Part shown: in pieces, positions 38,813-46,159 of the stretch
Layout of the letters: every line of letters starts with the position of its first letter
Position numbering within the stretch: the first letter of the stretch is position 1
Origin: Bifidobacteriaceae bacterium
GTDB lineage: Bacteria > Actinomycetota > Actinomycetes > Actinomycetales > WQXJ01
Direction of reading: 5' to 3'
Length of the DNA: 46,159 nt
NCBI GenBank assembly: GCA_031267825.1
Contig: JAIRYJ010000016.1
Coordinates: 1-46,159 of the forward strand
The notes under the pieces: model-generated
What the model was told of the DNA's origin: nothing
Databases searched by the model: none
The model's input: only the letters and a program-made list of their open reading frames with translations
Made by a program: the position numbers and the translations under genes

Positions 38813-40411
38813 GTGATTACCGCCAGCGGAGTTGAGTTACGGGCCGGCCCGGACTTGCTGCTGCGCCCCACTAACTGCCGCATCGCCCAGGGGGACAGGA
38901 TTGGCCTAGTAGGACGTAACGGAGCTGGCAAAACCAGCCTGATGCGGGTCCTGGCGGGCGAGCGGAAGCCCGCGGGCGGCATCGTCCAACGTGGTGGAAC
39001 GGTTGGATACCTGCCGCAAGACCCAGCCGAAGGTGACCCGGACCAAATCACTCTCAACCGGATTTTGTCTTCCCGTGGGCTGGACCGGCTGCTAACCCGG
39101 ATGGAGCAGGCCAGCGCCATGATGACCAGCACAAATGCTGATGAAATGAACCGGGGAATCGAACAGTACGCCAAGCTGGAAGCCCAACTGATGGCGGCCG
39201 GCGGTTACGGCGCCAAAGCTGAGGCGCTCAGAATCGCGGCCAATTTGGGTTTAGATCAACGGACCATCGACCAGCCGCTCGGAACGTTGTCGGGTGGGCA
39301 ACGCCGCCGCGTCGAACTGACCCGAATCCTGTTCCAAAACGCTGACAATTTGCTGCTTGACGAACCAACCAACCACCTTGACCAAGATTCAGTCCATTGG
39401 CTAAGGGACTTCTTGAAGGGTTACAGCGGCGGGTTCATGGTTATTTCGCACGATGCCGCCCTGTTGGGTGACGTTGTAACGAAGATTTTTCACCTCGACG
39501 CCAGACGCCAAGAACTAGACCAGTATTCATTGGGTTGGGCCGCCTACCTTGAGCAACGTGAAATTGATGAGCGCCGCCGACGGCGCGAACGGGTTAACGC
39601 TGAGAAAAAAGCGGCCGCACTGACCGCGCAAGCTAACAAGATGCGGGCCAAAGCGACCAAAGCGGTGGCCGCGCAAGGCATGTTACGGCGAGCCGAAAAA
39701 CTAATGGATCAAACCCAAGCTCAGGCGGCTCGGGAAAAGGTCGCGGCGATCCGTTTCCCGGCACCCGCGCCTTGCGGCCGGACGCCGCTAACCGCTGAAG
39801 GATTATCTAAGTCTTACGGTTCGTTGGAGGTCTTCACAGACGTTGATTTGGCGATTGACCGTGGTTCACGAGTTGTGGTTTTGGGGCTGAACGGGGCTGG
39901 TAAAACAACTATGCTGCGTCTCTTAGCTGGTCTGGAAAAACCTGACACGGGACGTGTAATGCTAGGTCACGGCCTTAGGATTGGCTATTACGCGCAGGAA
40001 CATGAGACTCTTGAAACTGACCGCACGGTGCTAGAAAACATGGCGTCAGCGGCGCCTGGACTGACTGATGGTGAAGTCCGGGGCATTCTTGGTTCCTTCT
40101 TGTTCTCTGGTGACGCTGTCCTCAAACCGGCTGGTGTTCTGTCCGGCGGCGAGAAAACCCGTCTGGCTTTAGCCATGCTGGTGGTTTCGGCCGCTAACGT
40201 GCTGCTGTTGGATGAACCGACCAACAACCTTGACCCGGCCTCACGTCTTGAAATCTTGGCGGCTTTAGGCAGGGTTGAGGCGGCCGTGGTGCTGGTGACA
40301 CACGATTCTGGCGCGGTCCGAGCACTCAACCCGGAACGGGTGTTGTTGTTGCCGGACGGCGATGAGGACCTCTGGTCATCAGACTATGAAGACTTGATTG
40401 AACTAGCTTGA
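38813..40411 (+). CDS. ABC-F family ATPase
   Basis: About 532 residues, two ABC domains and no membrane part. Domain 1: Walker A GLVGRNGAGKTS (about 35), signature TLSGGQRRRVEL, Walker B NLLLDEPTNHLD. Linker of about 80 residues, basic and helical (RRRRERVNAEKKAAALTAQA), the P-site tRNA interaction motif region of ABC-F factors. Domain 2: Walker A VLGLNGAGKTT (about 360), signature VLSGGEKTRLAL, Walker B VLLLDEPTNNLD. ABC-F proteins bind the ribosomal E site and restart stalled translation or protect against antibiotics; whether this one is a housekeeping factor or a resistance protein cannot be said. The stop codon lies inside a tandem repeat. Confidence 0.9.
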   Translation: MITASGVELRAGPDLLLRPTNCRIAQGDRIGLVGRNGAGKTSLMRVLAGERKPAGGIVQRGGTVGYLPQDPAEGDPDQITLNRILSSRGLDRLLTRMEQASAMMTSTNADEMNRGIEQYAKLEAQLMAAGGYGAKAEALRIAANLGLDQRTIDQPLGTLSGGQRRRVELTRILFQNADNLLLDEPTNHLDQDSVHWLRDFLKGYSGGFMVISHDAALLGDVVTKIFHLDARRQELDQYSLGWAAYLEQREIDERRRRRERVNAEKKAAALTAQANKMRAKATKAVAAQGMLRRAEKLMDQTQAQAAREKVAAIRFPAPAPCGRTPLTAEGLSKSYGSLEVFTDVDLAIDRGSRVVVLGLNGAGKTTMLRLLAGLEKPDTGRVMLGHGLRIGYYAQEHETLETDRTVLENMASAAPGLTDGEVRGILGSFLFSGDAVLKPAGVLSGGEKTRLALAMLVVSAANVLLLDEPTNNLDPASRLEILAALGRVEAAVVLVTHDSGAVRALNPERVLLLPDGDEDLWSSDYEDLIELA

Positions 40412-40449
40412 ACTGGCTTGAACTGGCTTGAACTGGCTTGAACTTGCTT
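40400..40449 (+). repeat. 10-bp tandem repeat spanning the ABC-F stop codon
   Basis: Five units of GAACTGGCTT (first GAACTAGCTT, last GAACTTGCTT). The first unit encodes the last residues and start of the stop codon of the ABC-F gene. Diverged GGCTTGGATC and GGCCGAAGCGG repeats continue to about 40505. The period is not a multiple of three. Confidence 0.9.
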
Positions 40450-40584
40450 GGACCGGCCGAAGCGGCTTGGATCGGCTTGAACTGGTCGGCAGGGCGGCCG
40501 AAGCGGTCGCTGGGCTCATCTCCAGCCTTGATCCGGCTGACCGTGCGGCCGACTTCAGGCCCTGAAACCCCTTCTTCGGGTAGT

Positions 40585-40590
40585 TACAAT
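40585..40590 (+). promoter_or_regulatory. -10 hexamer of the SixA-like gene
   Basis: TACAAT, 6 nt before the ATG at 40597, close to the TATAAT consensus. No ribosome-binding site. Confidence 0.5.
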
Positions 40591-40596
40591 CAGTCC

Positions 40597-41106
40597 ATGC
40601 AACGAACACTGGTGTTAGTACGTCACGCCAAAGCAGGCAGTGGCGACGGAGGCAGCGACGTCGACCGAGGGCTGACGGAACTAGGCTTCGAACAGTGCCG
40701 CATAGTGGCCCGCGAGCTGGTCAGCCTGGATTTGGTGCCAAGCGCCGCACTAGTGTCAAAAGCCCGGCGGGCCCGGCAGACCTTTAACGCCATGGCCGCC
40801 GCCACCGGCTGGCAAGTTGAACCCGACATCCGGGATGACCTTTACACAGGCTACGTCGATGAAGTTCTAGCGGCTGTACGCACCTGTGACCCGGACATCG
40901 CCACGGTGATGGCTGTAGGCCATGAACCGACCATGTCCGCGGCAGGCTACAAGCTAGCTGGCCCAGGTTCTGACCCGGATGCTGTGATGCGCGTCAGGCG
41001 TGGCCTGCCAACCACTGGTATGGCTGTGGTTCAAGTCGATGGACCATGGGAATCAGTTGGCTTGAAACCATCCGTGCTGCGCTGGATCTTGTCACCGTTG
41101 GCCTGA
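40597..41106 (+). CDS. Histidine phosphatase (SixA-like phosphohistidine phosphatase)
   Basis: 169 residues, about the SixA length. The histidine-phosphatase core is LVLVRHAKAGSGDGGSDVDR with the catalytic His in RHA, the ARQTFNAMA segment, and the second His in VMAVGHEPTMSAAGYKL. Family members remove phosphate from phosphohistidine or small phosphorylated molecules. The frame extends further upstream through the repeat region, but the start at 40597 fits the family length and the -10 element. Convergent with serB, 9 nt between stops. Confidence 0.88.
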   Translation: MQRTLVLVRHAKAGSGDGGSDVDRGLTELGFEQCRIVARELVSLDLVPSAALVSKARRARQTFNAMAAATGWQVEPDIRDDLYTGYVDEVLAAVRTCDPDIATVMAVGHEPTMSAAGYKLAGPGSDPDAVMRVRRGLPTTGMAVVQVDGPWESVGLKPSVLRWILSPLA

Positions 41107-41115
41107 GCCACCGGA

Positions 41116-41778
41116 TCAGCCACCAGTTTGATTTGACTGGGCCGCGAAGGCCCGCAAAATCGGCAAAGCGGCCAACAACGTGCCGCTGATGGCATGATCA
41201 GCCGCCGCCACCACAACTGGTTTAGCGCCATATGCGATCGACAATCCAGCCGCCGCCATCATCCCCAAATCGTTGGCACCATCACCGACAGCGGCAACCT
41301 GGTGGGCTCCCAAACCAAGCTGACCAGCCCACTCCAGCAAAGCCGCTGCCTTAGCCGCCCGGTCGATAACTGGACCTAAGAGACGGCCTGTTAGGACGGC
41401 ATCGTCCACTTCAAGACTGTTAGCCCGGAAAAAATCTAAACCCAAAGCCGCTGCCAACGGCGCGACCATCGGCACAAACCCGCCGCTGACCGCGCCGACC
41501 GCCCAACCTTCGGCTCGCAAGGCGGCGACTAGCTGGCGGGCCCCAGGCGATAACTGGACGGCGGCAGCGGCCTGGGTGATCGCGTCAACCGGCAAACCAC
41601 GCAAAGTGGCGACTCGTTGCCGCAGAGAAGCCTCAAAATCCAATTCACCGCGCATGGCATGTTCAGTGATGGCCGTGACCGCCGGTCCAGTCCCAGCTAA
41701 ACCAGCTAGCAGATCAATTCCTTCAGTTGTGGTGAGAGTCGAATCGACATCAGCCACCAGCAGATGAGAGATTTTCAC
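41116..41778 (-). CDS. serB: Phosphoserine phosphatase
   Basis: 220 residues, HAD superfamily. Converts phosphoserine to serine, the last step of serine biosynthesis. DxDxT-type motif [15 protein letters not shown] (nucleophile Asp about residue 10), the [20 protein letters not shown] cap region, motif [16 protein letters not shown], motif [11 protein letters not shown], and motif [22 protein letters not shown]. No N-terminal ACT domain, unlike the longer SerB types. GTG start overlaps the glgC stop (GTGA), so the two are co-translated although their pathways differ. Confidence 0.93.
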   Translation of the reverse strand: MKISHLLVADVDSTLTTTEGIDLLAGLAGTGPAVTAITEHAMRGELDFEASLRQRVATLRGLPVDAITQAAAAVQLSPGARQLVAALRAEGWAVGAVSGGFVPMVAPLAAALGLDFFRANSLEVDDAVLTGRLLGPVIDRAAKAAALLEWAGQLGLGAHQVAAVGDGANDLGMMAAAGLSIAYGAKPVVVAAADHAISGTLLAALPILRAFAAQSNQTGG

Positions 41779-43016
41779 GGTTCTACTGTGGCGCCTTTCG
41801 GAACAACTGTGATACCACCGGCCGTGATTGTGAAACCCCGTTCCCGGTCACGTTCCGGATCTATCCCAACCGTCGCCCCATCAGCCACAAAGACAGCCTT
41901 ATCTATGATCGCGCGGTTCACTTGGGCGCTACGGCCGATCTCAACCCCATCCAAAACCACCGAATCAGTGACTTGCGACCAAGAATGCAAATGCGCCCCA
42001 GGTGAAACAACCGAACCAGAAATGGTCGCACCAGAAACAATCACACCAGGTGAAACCAGTGAACGTGAGGCATGCCCAAGTCTGCCAGGTTCAGCATGAG
42101 TGAACTTAGCTGGCGGCAGGCCAGTATTGCCGGTGATCAACGGCCAACGCCAGTTGTACAAGTTGAACACTGGAACAGTTGAGATCAAATCGCGGTGAGC
42201 CTCATAGTAAATATCAAGCGTGCCGACATCCCGCCAATAGGCTCGGTCACGGTCAGTTGAACCAGGCACATCGTTGAACTTGAAATCATAGAAACCAGCC
42301 CGGCCGCGTTGAACAAAAGCGGGCACAATGTCCCCGCCCATGTCATGGCGTGAAGAAACTTTGCCAGCGTCCTGCTGGACGGCTTCAACCAGGGCGTCAG
42401 CTGTGAAAACATAGTTCCCCATCGAAGCCAGAACTGAACCAGGATCATCTGGCAGGCCAGCCGTTTCGGATGGTTTTTCGCGGAACTCCTTGATAAACCC
42501 AGGATGATCCGGGTCAGTTTCAAGGATGCCGAACTGGTTAGCCAAACTGATCGGTTGGCGGATTCCGGCCACCGTCAGGTCGGCCCCAGATTCAAGATGC
42601 TGGGTGACCATCTGGGAGAAATCCATCCGGTAGACGTGATCGGCGCCAACCACCACCACAATGTCTGGCTTCTCATCATCAATCAGGTTGAGGGACTGGT
42701 AGATGGCGTCAGCTGAGCCGAGGAACCAGTTCTTGCCTTTACGCTGCTGGGCTGGCACGGGAGCGACATATTGGTGCAACAGTGAAGACAAGTTCCAGGT
42801 CGAAGCGATGTGACGGTCAAGCGAGTGTGACTTGTACTGCGTCAACACCACGATCTGCAAATAGCGGGAGTTGACCAGGTTAGATAGCGGGAAATCGATC
42901 AGGCGGTAGATGCCGCCAAAGGGTACGGCCGGTTTAGCCCGGTCGCGGGTGAGCGGCATCAGGCGCTTGCCTTCGCCGCCGGCCAAAACGATGGATAGGA
43001 CGCGAGGAGCTGCCAT
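41775..43016 (-). CDS. glgC: Glucose-1-phosphate adenylyltransferase
   Basis: About 413 residues from the ATG at 43016, where homology begins. Makes ADP-glucose from glucose-1-phosphate and ATP for glycogen synthesis. Nucleotidyltransferase domain: [60 protein letters not shown] (catalytic Asp), [27 protein letters not shown]. The left-handed beta-helix follows from about 300 ([38 protein letters not shown]). TAGTTT lies 7 nt before the ATG, so the message may be leaderless. A frame extension of 43 codons upstream is not family-like. Confidence 0.95.
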   Translation of the reverse strand: MAAPRVLSIVLAGGEGKRLMPLTRDRAKPAVPFGGIYRLIDFPLSNLVNSRYLQIVVLTQYKSHSLDRHIASTWNLSSLLHQYVAPVPAQQRKGKNWFLGSADAIYQSLNLIDDEKPDIVVVVGADHVYRMDFSQMVTQHLESGADLTVAGIRQPISLANQFGILETDPDHPGFIKEFREKPSETAGLPDDPGSVLASMGNYVFTADALVEAVQQDAGKVSSRHDMGGDIVPAFVQRGRAGFYDFKFNDVPGSTDRDRAYWRDVGTLDIYYEAHRDLISTVPVFNLYNWRWPLITGNTGLPPAKFTHAEPGRLGHASRSLVSPGVIVSGATISGSVVSPGAHLHSWSQVTDSVVLDGVEIGRSAQVNRAIIDKAVFVADGATVGIDPERDRERGFTITAGGITVVPKGATVEP

Positions 43017-43023
43017 ACCTACG

Positions 43024-43029
43024 AAACTA
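43024..43029 (-). promoter_or_regulatory. -10 hexamer of glgC-serB
   Basis: TAGTTT on the minus strand, 7 nt before the glgC ATG. Confidence 0.4.
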
Positions 43030-43131
43030 CCGGCTCGGCCGGGCAGGTGGTGCCTGTTAGGCCGCGGTTTCCCACTTTTGCTGGTTCTGTTGGTCTGAGT
43101 TTTTCCGAGAGGGACATGGCATGCTGGTGCG

Positions 43132-44172
43132 ATGGCAACAGTCAAACAAGCTATCAGCCCGGTGCCGTGGGACCGGGCCGAGCCGGGTCCGTTGGTTTTG
43201 GTGATCGGTCCGGAGAACCTGTTAGCGGACCGGGCGGTGGCCCGGCTGATCGAATTGGCGCGTCAAGCGGACCGCGACCTTGATTTGGTGTCACTTGATG
43301 CCGCCTCACCTGACCAGTCATTAGTGGCGGCGGCCGGTGGATCACTTTTCGCTGAACGCTCAGTTGTGGTGGTGTCGGGCGCGGGGCGGCCAGCCGGTTC
43401 GTTCCTGGAAGAAGCCCTCGATTACGCGGCCAACCCAAACCCGGACGCCATGGTCATATTCCGCCACGGTGGCGGCAGCGAATCCAAGAAACTAGTTGAA
43501 GCTCTGCGCCAGGCCGGTGCGATTGAGGTTAGCGCCGCTGCGGTGCGTTCCGACCGCGACAAGGCGGCCTTCGCCGCCGGCGAGTTCCGCCGCCTTGGCC
43601 GGAGCTTTGAACCGGCTGTGGTTCCGCTGCTAGTCCAGGCGGTTGGGTCGGATTTGGGTGAACTGGCGGCCGCCGTCAACCAGGTGTCAGCCGACGCCCC
43701 TGGACGGGTGACAGTCAAGATAGCTGAAAGCTATTACGGCGGCCGGCTGGAGACGACCGGTTTCAAAGTGGCTGATGCGGCTGTCATGGGTGAAACCGGT
43801 GAGGCTTTACGTTTGGCTCGGTTCGCACTCAACTCAGGGCTGGATCCGCTGGTGTTGATCGCGGCCTTGGCCGCCAAGCTACGGACTCTTGCCATAGTTG
43901 GCGGCGCCACCCGCGCCAGGGTTGACCCGGTGAGCGAATATGGCTTGACCCGGTGGCAGGCCGATCAAGCTAGACGCGTTTTGACCCGCTGGAATCCGGC
44001 CGGTTTGGCGCAAGCCATTGAAGCCACAGCGGAAGCTGACGCCCAGGTCAAAGGCCTGGGTGGGTCGAGCGTCAAAGCCGCCCGGAGTTACGCTCTGGAA
44101 CGGGCCATCATCACCGTGGCCGGGTGTGCCTCTGGCCCGCGGGCGCCCGCCAGGAGGCCACCAGGTTCATAA
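43132..44172 (+). CDS. holA: DNA polymerase III subunit delta
   Basis: 346 residues. The clamp-loader delta subunit, opening the beta sliding clamp. N-terminal domain begins [20 protein letters not shown]; then a region with [40 protein letters not shown], and [20 protein letters not shown], as in actinobacterial HolA proteins. The C-terminal collar domain contains [20 protein letters not shown] and [14 protein letters not shown]. It does not need Walker A. CATGCT ends 6 nt before the ATG as a possible -10. Neighbouring rpsT on the opposite strand agrees with the usual holA-rpsT arrangement. Confidence 0.9.
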   Translation: MATVKQAISPVPWDRAEPGPLVLVIGPENLLADRAVARLIELARQADRDLDLVSLDAASPDQSLVAAAGGSLFAERSVVVVSGAGRPAGSFLEEALDYAANPNPDAMVIFRHGGGSESKKLVEALRQAGAIEVSAAAVRSDRDKAAFAAGEFRRLGRSFEPAVVPLLVQAVGSDLGELAAAVNQVSADAPGRVTVKIAESYYGGRLETTGFKVADAAVMGETGEALRLARFALNSGLDPLVLIAALAAKLRTLAIVGGATRARVDPVSEYGLTRWQADQARRVLTRWNPAGLAQAIEATAEADAQVKGLGGSSVKAARSYALERAIITVAGCASGPRAPARRPPGS

Positions 44173-44296
44173 TGACCAACCACGCCTGGCGCCCAGAACT
44201 AAGGCGGATGCGGTGGATGCGGCGATGACGGCCGATCTGACTGGTAGGCGCGACGAAACCGGTCGGCAATGGCGAAGGGGCTGGTCAGACTGACGC

Positions 44297-44315
44297 AGGC
44301 GGTGGGCCCGCCTGA
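44297..44315. terminator. Hairpin between holA and rpsT
   Basis: CAGGCG / CGCCTG with a 7-nt loop between the two convergent stops. Weak, no U-tract. Confidence 0.35.
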
Positions 44316-44353
44316 CTGGCGGTGTTTATAGGGCTAATGGGGGACCGGCAGCG

Positions 44354-44617
44354 TCAGCTCATCGCGCCGACTTGGCGCGCCAGGGATGACTTGCGGTTAG
44401 CTGCTTGGTTCTTATGGATAACACCCTTCGAGACCGCTTTGTCTAGCTTGCGGGCAGCTTCCCGCAGAGCCTGACTGGCCTGATCCTTGTGGCCAGTCGC
44501 GATAGCCTCACGGGTACGCCGGACGTAAGTCTTCAACTCTGACTTAACAGCCTTATTGCGCAGCCGCCGCTTCTCATTGGTGCGGATACGCTTGATTTGG
44601 GACTTGATATTTGCCAA
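44354..44617 (-). CDS. rpsT: 30S ribosomal protein S20
   Basis: 87 residues, highly basic. Begins [20 protein letters not shown] and contains [16 protein letters not shown] and [16 protein letters not shown], all diagnostic of S20, which binds 16S rRNA at the body of the small subunit. The start codon is TTG (44617). E. coli rpsT also starts with UUG, where it contributes to autoregulation by excess S20, so the same could apply here. A GGAAG sequence lies about ten bases before it. Confidence 0.95.
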   Translation of the reverse strand: MANIKSQIKRIRTNEKRRLRNKAVKSELKTYVRRTREAIATGHKDQASQALREAARKLDKAVSKGVIHKNQAANRKSSLARQVGAMS

Positions 44618-44892
44618 TTGCCGCTATCTTCCGTCTTGTTGGCCCCTCAACGGAGCCGGCCTACACGATTCATGGGCACCCATCTGTCCACTTTGGGCGC
44701 TCTGCCGACCGCCCAGCTTAGCAGGCTTCGGCCAGGAGCACCGCACCCCGACTAGCCTCACGTAAAGGGTGTATCCCTTAAACGGTGTGCTGGATGTGAG
44801 CGGAACGCGATTCCTGATCCATTTTCTGGCCCGATCCGCCCAGATCTGGCCAGCTTGGTCTCAGTGTGTTCAGTTTCGATGGGTCCGGGGGT

Positions 44893-44958
44893 CGGTAATC
44901 GGTCATAGTTGGCCTAAACAGGCAACTGTGACCGGTTTCCGTCTTGGAAACTGGGCTG
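44893..44958 (+). repeat. 66-bp structured repeat, copy 1
   Basis: Starts CGGTAATCGGTCATAGTTGG. Predicted hairpin I: CGGTCATAGTTG / CAACTGTGACCG with an inner GCC/GGC-type stem and AAAC loop (one bulge and one G-U type pair). Hairpin II: GTTTCC-GTCTT-GGAAAC. Differs from copy 2 at one position in the second loop. It is preceded by GGTCCGGGGGTCGG, which also precedes the palindromic repeat at 10678. Confidence 0.8.
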
Positions 44959-45050
44959 ACTGATGCTGGGATGATCCGAACCAGTTACCTGACCTGGGGT
45001 TTTACTTCGGGACCGTTAGGGGTGGCAGTTGAGGGTATGAGCTAGGGTGA

Positions 45051-45116
45051 CGGTAATCGGTCATAGTTGGCCTAAACAGGCAACTGTGACCGGTTTCCGC
45101 CTTGGAAACTGGGCTG
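45051..45116 (+). repeat. 66-bp structured repeat, copy 2
   Basis: 65 of 66 bases equal to copy 1, 158 bp downstream in the same orientation. The two hairpins are kept; flanking DNA differs. Confidence 0.8.
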
Positions 45117-45333
45117 CCTAGCGCCAGGCGGATAGGTATGGCACTGACGCGGGCTGAAGGGTCGCATTGTGGGATGAGACTGCCGTCGGCTGGGCGGGTA
45201 GAGGTGCCCCGAGTAGCGTGTCATTCGGACAGGCCGCTTAGCTGGTGTCACCTGGTAGGAATGCCGCGTTTTGCGATGGCGGCGCTCGCTTGGGCCGGGC
45301 CATGAACAGGCTAGAAGCATGAAGGAGAAGGCG

Positions 45334-45918
45334 ATGAACTCAATTGCGGGGATCCGTGTCGGCCCGGGAGGGGCCGCCATTCTAGGTGGGGGCCAGGTCG
45401 CCCCACCGTCAGCCCAGGTTGACATATTCGTTGACTACATGTGCCCGTACTGCCGCCGCTTTGAACGCGATAACGCGGCCGATATTGGGCGCCTGGTTGA
45501 GGACGCTGCGGTAGCTCTAATAATGCATCCGGTGGCGATACTGGACCGCTTGTCAGGCGGAACACTGTATTCAACCAGGGCCGCCGCAGCGGCCTACGCT
45601 GTGGCGGCTGGATCGCCCGCCCATTTCATGGCCTTCAACACGGCTTTGTTCGCTGACCAACCGCCTGAAGGTAGCCATGGTCTGTCGCAGGCGCAGTTGG
45701 AGCAGGTCGCCAAAGGCCAAGGGATCAGCCAGGCTGTGGCTCACTCTTTCGCTGACGAGCGGTTCCTGAATCAGGCGACCCAGGCCACCAGCCAAGCGAT
45801 CGAAGCGGGCCTGCAAGGTACGCCAACTGTGCTGCTGACTGGCCGCGAACGCCAGACTTACCAATGGGACGGCCAGCGTCCGCTGACGGAGGCACTAGCG
45901 GCGCTGGCCGCTGACTGA
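45334..45918 (+). CDS. DsbA-like thiol-disulfide oxidoreductase (thioredoxin fold)
   Basis: About 194 residues. The ATG at 45334 has AAGGAG six bases upstream; an ATG at 45319 would overlap that site. Thioredoxin fold with inserted helical domain, as in DsbA/Thioredoxin_4: VDIFVDYMCPYCRRFERDNA with the CPYC redox pair (about residue 37), then VALIMHPVAILDRLSGGTLY, a helical insert (RAAAAAYAVAAGSPAHFMAF, LSQAQLEQVAKGQGISQAVA), and the cis-Pro loop GLQGTPTVLLTG. Relatives in actinobacteria usually have a signal anchor; none is visible here, so it is either cytosolic or the membrane form was lost. Substrate unknown. Confidence 0.85.
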   Translation: MNSIAGIRVGPGGAAILGGGQVAPPSAQVDIFVDYMCPYCRRFERDNAADIGRLVEDAAVALIMHPVAILDRLSGGTLYSTRAAAAAYAVAAGSPAHFMAFNTALFADQPPEGSHGLSQAQLEQVAKGQGISQAVAHSFADERFLNQATQATSQAIEAGLQGTPTVLLTGRERQTYQWDGQRPLTEALAALAAD

Positions 45919-45948
45919 GGAACGGGCGGCGCTGGCCGCTGGCGGAGG

Positions 45949-46033
45949 CATTGGCGGCGCTAGCCGCCGGCTGAAAGCCCGGGTAACACCATTGGCGGCG
46001 TTAGCCGCCGGCTGAAAGCCCGGGTAACACCAC
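45949..46033 (+). repeat. About 42-bp tandem duplication with hairpins
   Basis: ATTGGCGGCGCTAGCCGCCG and ATTGGCGGCGTTAGCCGCCG open two successive units of about 42 nt that continue identically through GCTGAAAGCCCGGGTAACAC. Each unit has a GGCGGC / GCCGCC hairpin. Lies between the DsbA-like gene and the transposase end. Confidence 0.8.
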
Positions 46034-46091
46034 TCGGGGACTGGGCTGTGTCAAGTTCTGAGGACATCTGGTTTCTTGGTGTTGGGGTTGG

Positions 46092-46159
46092 TTAGGCCGC
46101 CAGCGGCAGTTCGGCTGGCAGCGGGTTGGCGAGGTGGTCGTTCCAGGCCTCGGCCGGGG
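46092..46159 (-). CDS. Transposase C-terminal end (IS30-like?), cut by the window edge
   Basis: The last 21 residues read PAEAWNDHLANPLPAELPLA and A, then stop. The TPAEA-F/W pattern near the end is common in IS30-type transposases with an rve domain. Just beyond the stop, DNA at about 46049-46080 (TGTCAAGTTCTGAGGACATC) looks like an element terminus. The assignment rests on little sequence. Confidence 0.4.
   Translation of the reverse strand, partial: PAEAWNDHLANPLPAELPLAA

Larger units (their letters stand above)
44618..45333. other. 716-bp intergenic region with a structured repeat pair
   Basis: No gene supported. It includes the upstream region of rpsT on the left, two nearly identical 66-bp elements (44893 and 45051), and the leader of the DsbA-like gene on the right. 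Confidence 0.6.

Noticed and set aside
43017-43145. 43-codon N-terminal extension of glgC
   Set aside because: GlgC homology starts at the ATG at 43016, a -10 hexamer lies just before it, and the extension overlaps the divergent holA start.
1-46159. tRNA or rRNA genes
   Set aside because: I looked for T-loop-like GTTCRA sequences with matching acceptor stems and saw none. A tRNAscan-SE run would be decisive.

Overview
The window comes from a high-GC Gram-positive actinobacterium (Actinomycetota). This rests mainly on the central block 25514-35795, which holds sepH, a DUF4193 protein, dut, a DUF3710 protein, an OB-fold protein, a DUF3159 protein, two TrkA/RCK proteins, a KimA-like permease and a TRAM-domain methyltransferase. 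From memory, this matches the order seen in Streptomyces and Mycobacterium. Frequent GTG starts and many promoter-like -10 hexamers placed only 6-8 nt before start codons (leaderless mRNAs) agree. I cannot name the genus.

Layout. (1) 1-206: end of an IS3-type transposase remnant. (2) 332-18339: a surface-polysaccharide locus with eight recognisable or probable GT-B glycosyltransferases (332, 1678, 7216, 9013-10512, 10881, 11987, 13518, 16552 plus the close relative at 14966, nine in all counting both diverged families), one coiled-coil protein, and wecC and wecB, which together make UDP-ManNAcA. The genes form a three-gene operon (332-4292), wecC and wecB convergent, two convergent glycosyltransferases, and a five-gene operon (10881-18339) coupled by 4-nt overlaps or a 10-nt gap. 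(3) 18341-21290: a broken secreted subtilase remnant followed by an intact subtilase with FG-GAP repeats. (4) 21525-25356: an MsrA-MsrB fusion, then a DUF4956 membrane protein coupled to a Cthe_2159-type lipoprotein. (5) 25514-35795: the conserved housekeeping block. (6) 35885-38698: GT-C, GT2 and GtrA genes, a lipid-linked sugar transfer module. (7) 38813-44617: ABC-F ATPase, SixA-like phosphatase, serB, glgC, holA, rpsT. (8) 44618-46159: repeat-rich DNA, a DsbA-like gene, and the 3' end of another transposase.

How the genes fit together. WecB and WecC supply UDP-ManNAcA, and the GT-B enzymes plausibly assemble a ManNAcA-containing cell-wall glycan on the cytoplasmic face. The separate GT2/GtrA/GT-C module probably adds a further sugar from a polyprenyl carrier outside the membrane.

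The most unusual features are: short tandem repeats expanded in frame inside linkers or tails of many otherwise conserved proteins; a dispersed palindromic repeat family with a conserved loop and differing but still paired outer stems (10678, 30539, 30620) and a 66-bp structured repeat pair (44893, 45051); a subtilase remnant whose deletion endpoint falls on an 11-bp direct repeat of the intact gene; and a glycosyltransferase (11987) that has lost the motifs conserved in its paralogs. I found no tRNA, rRNA or CRISPR array.
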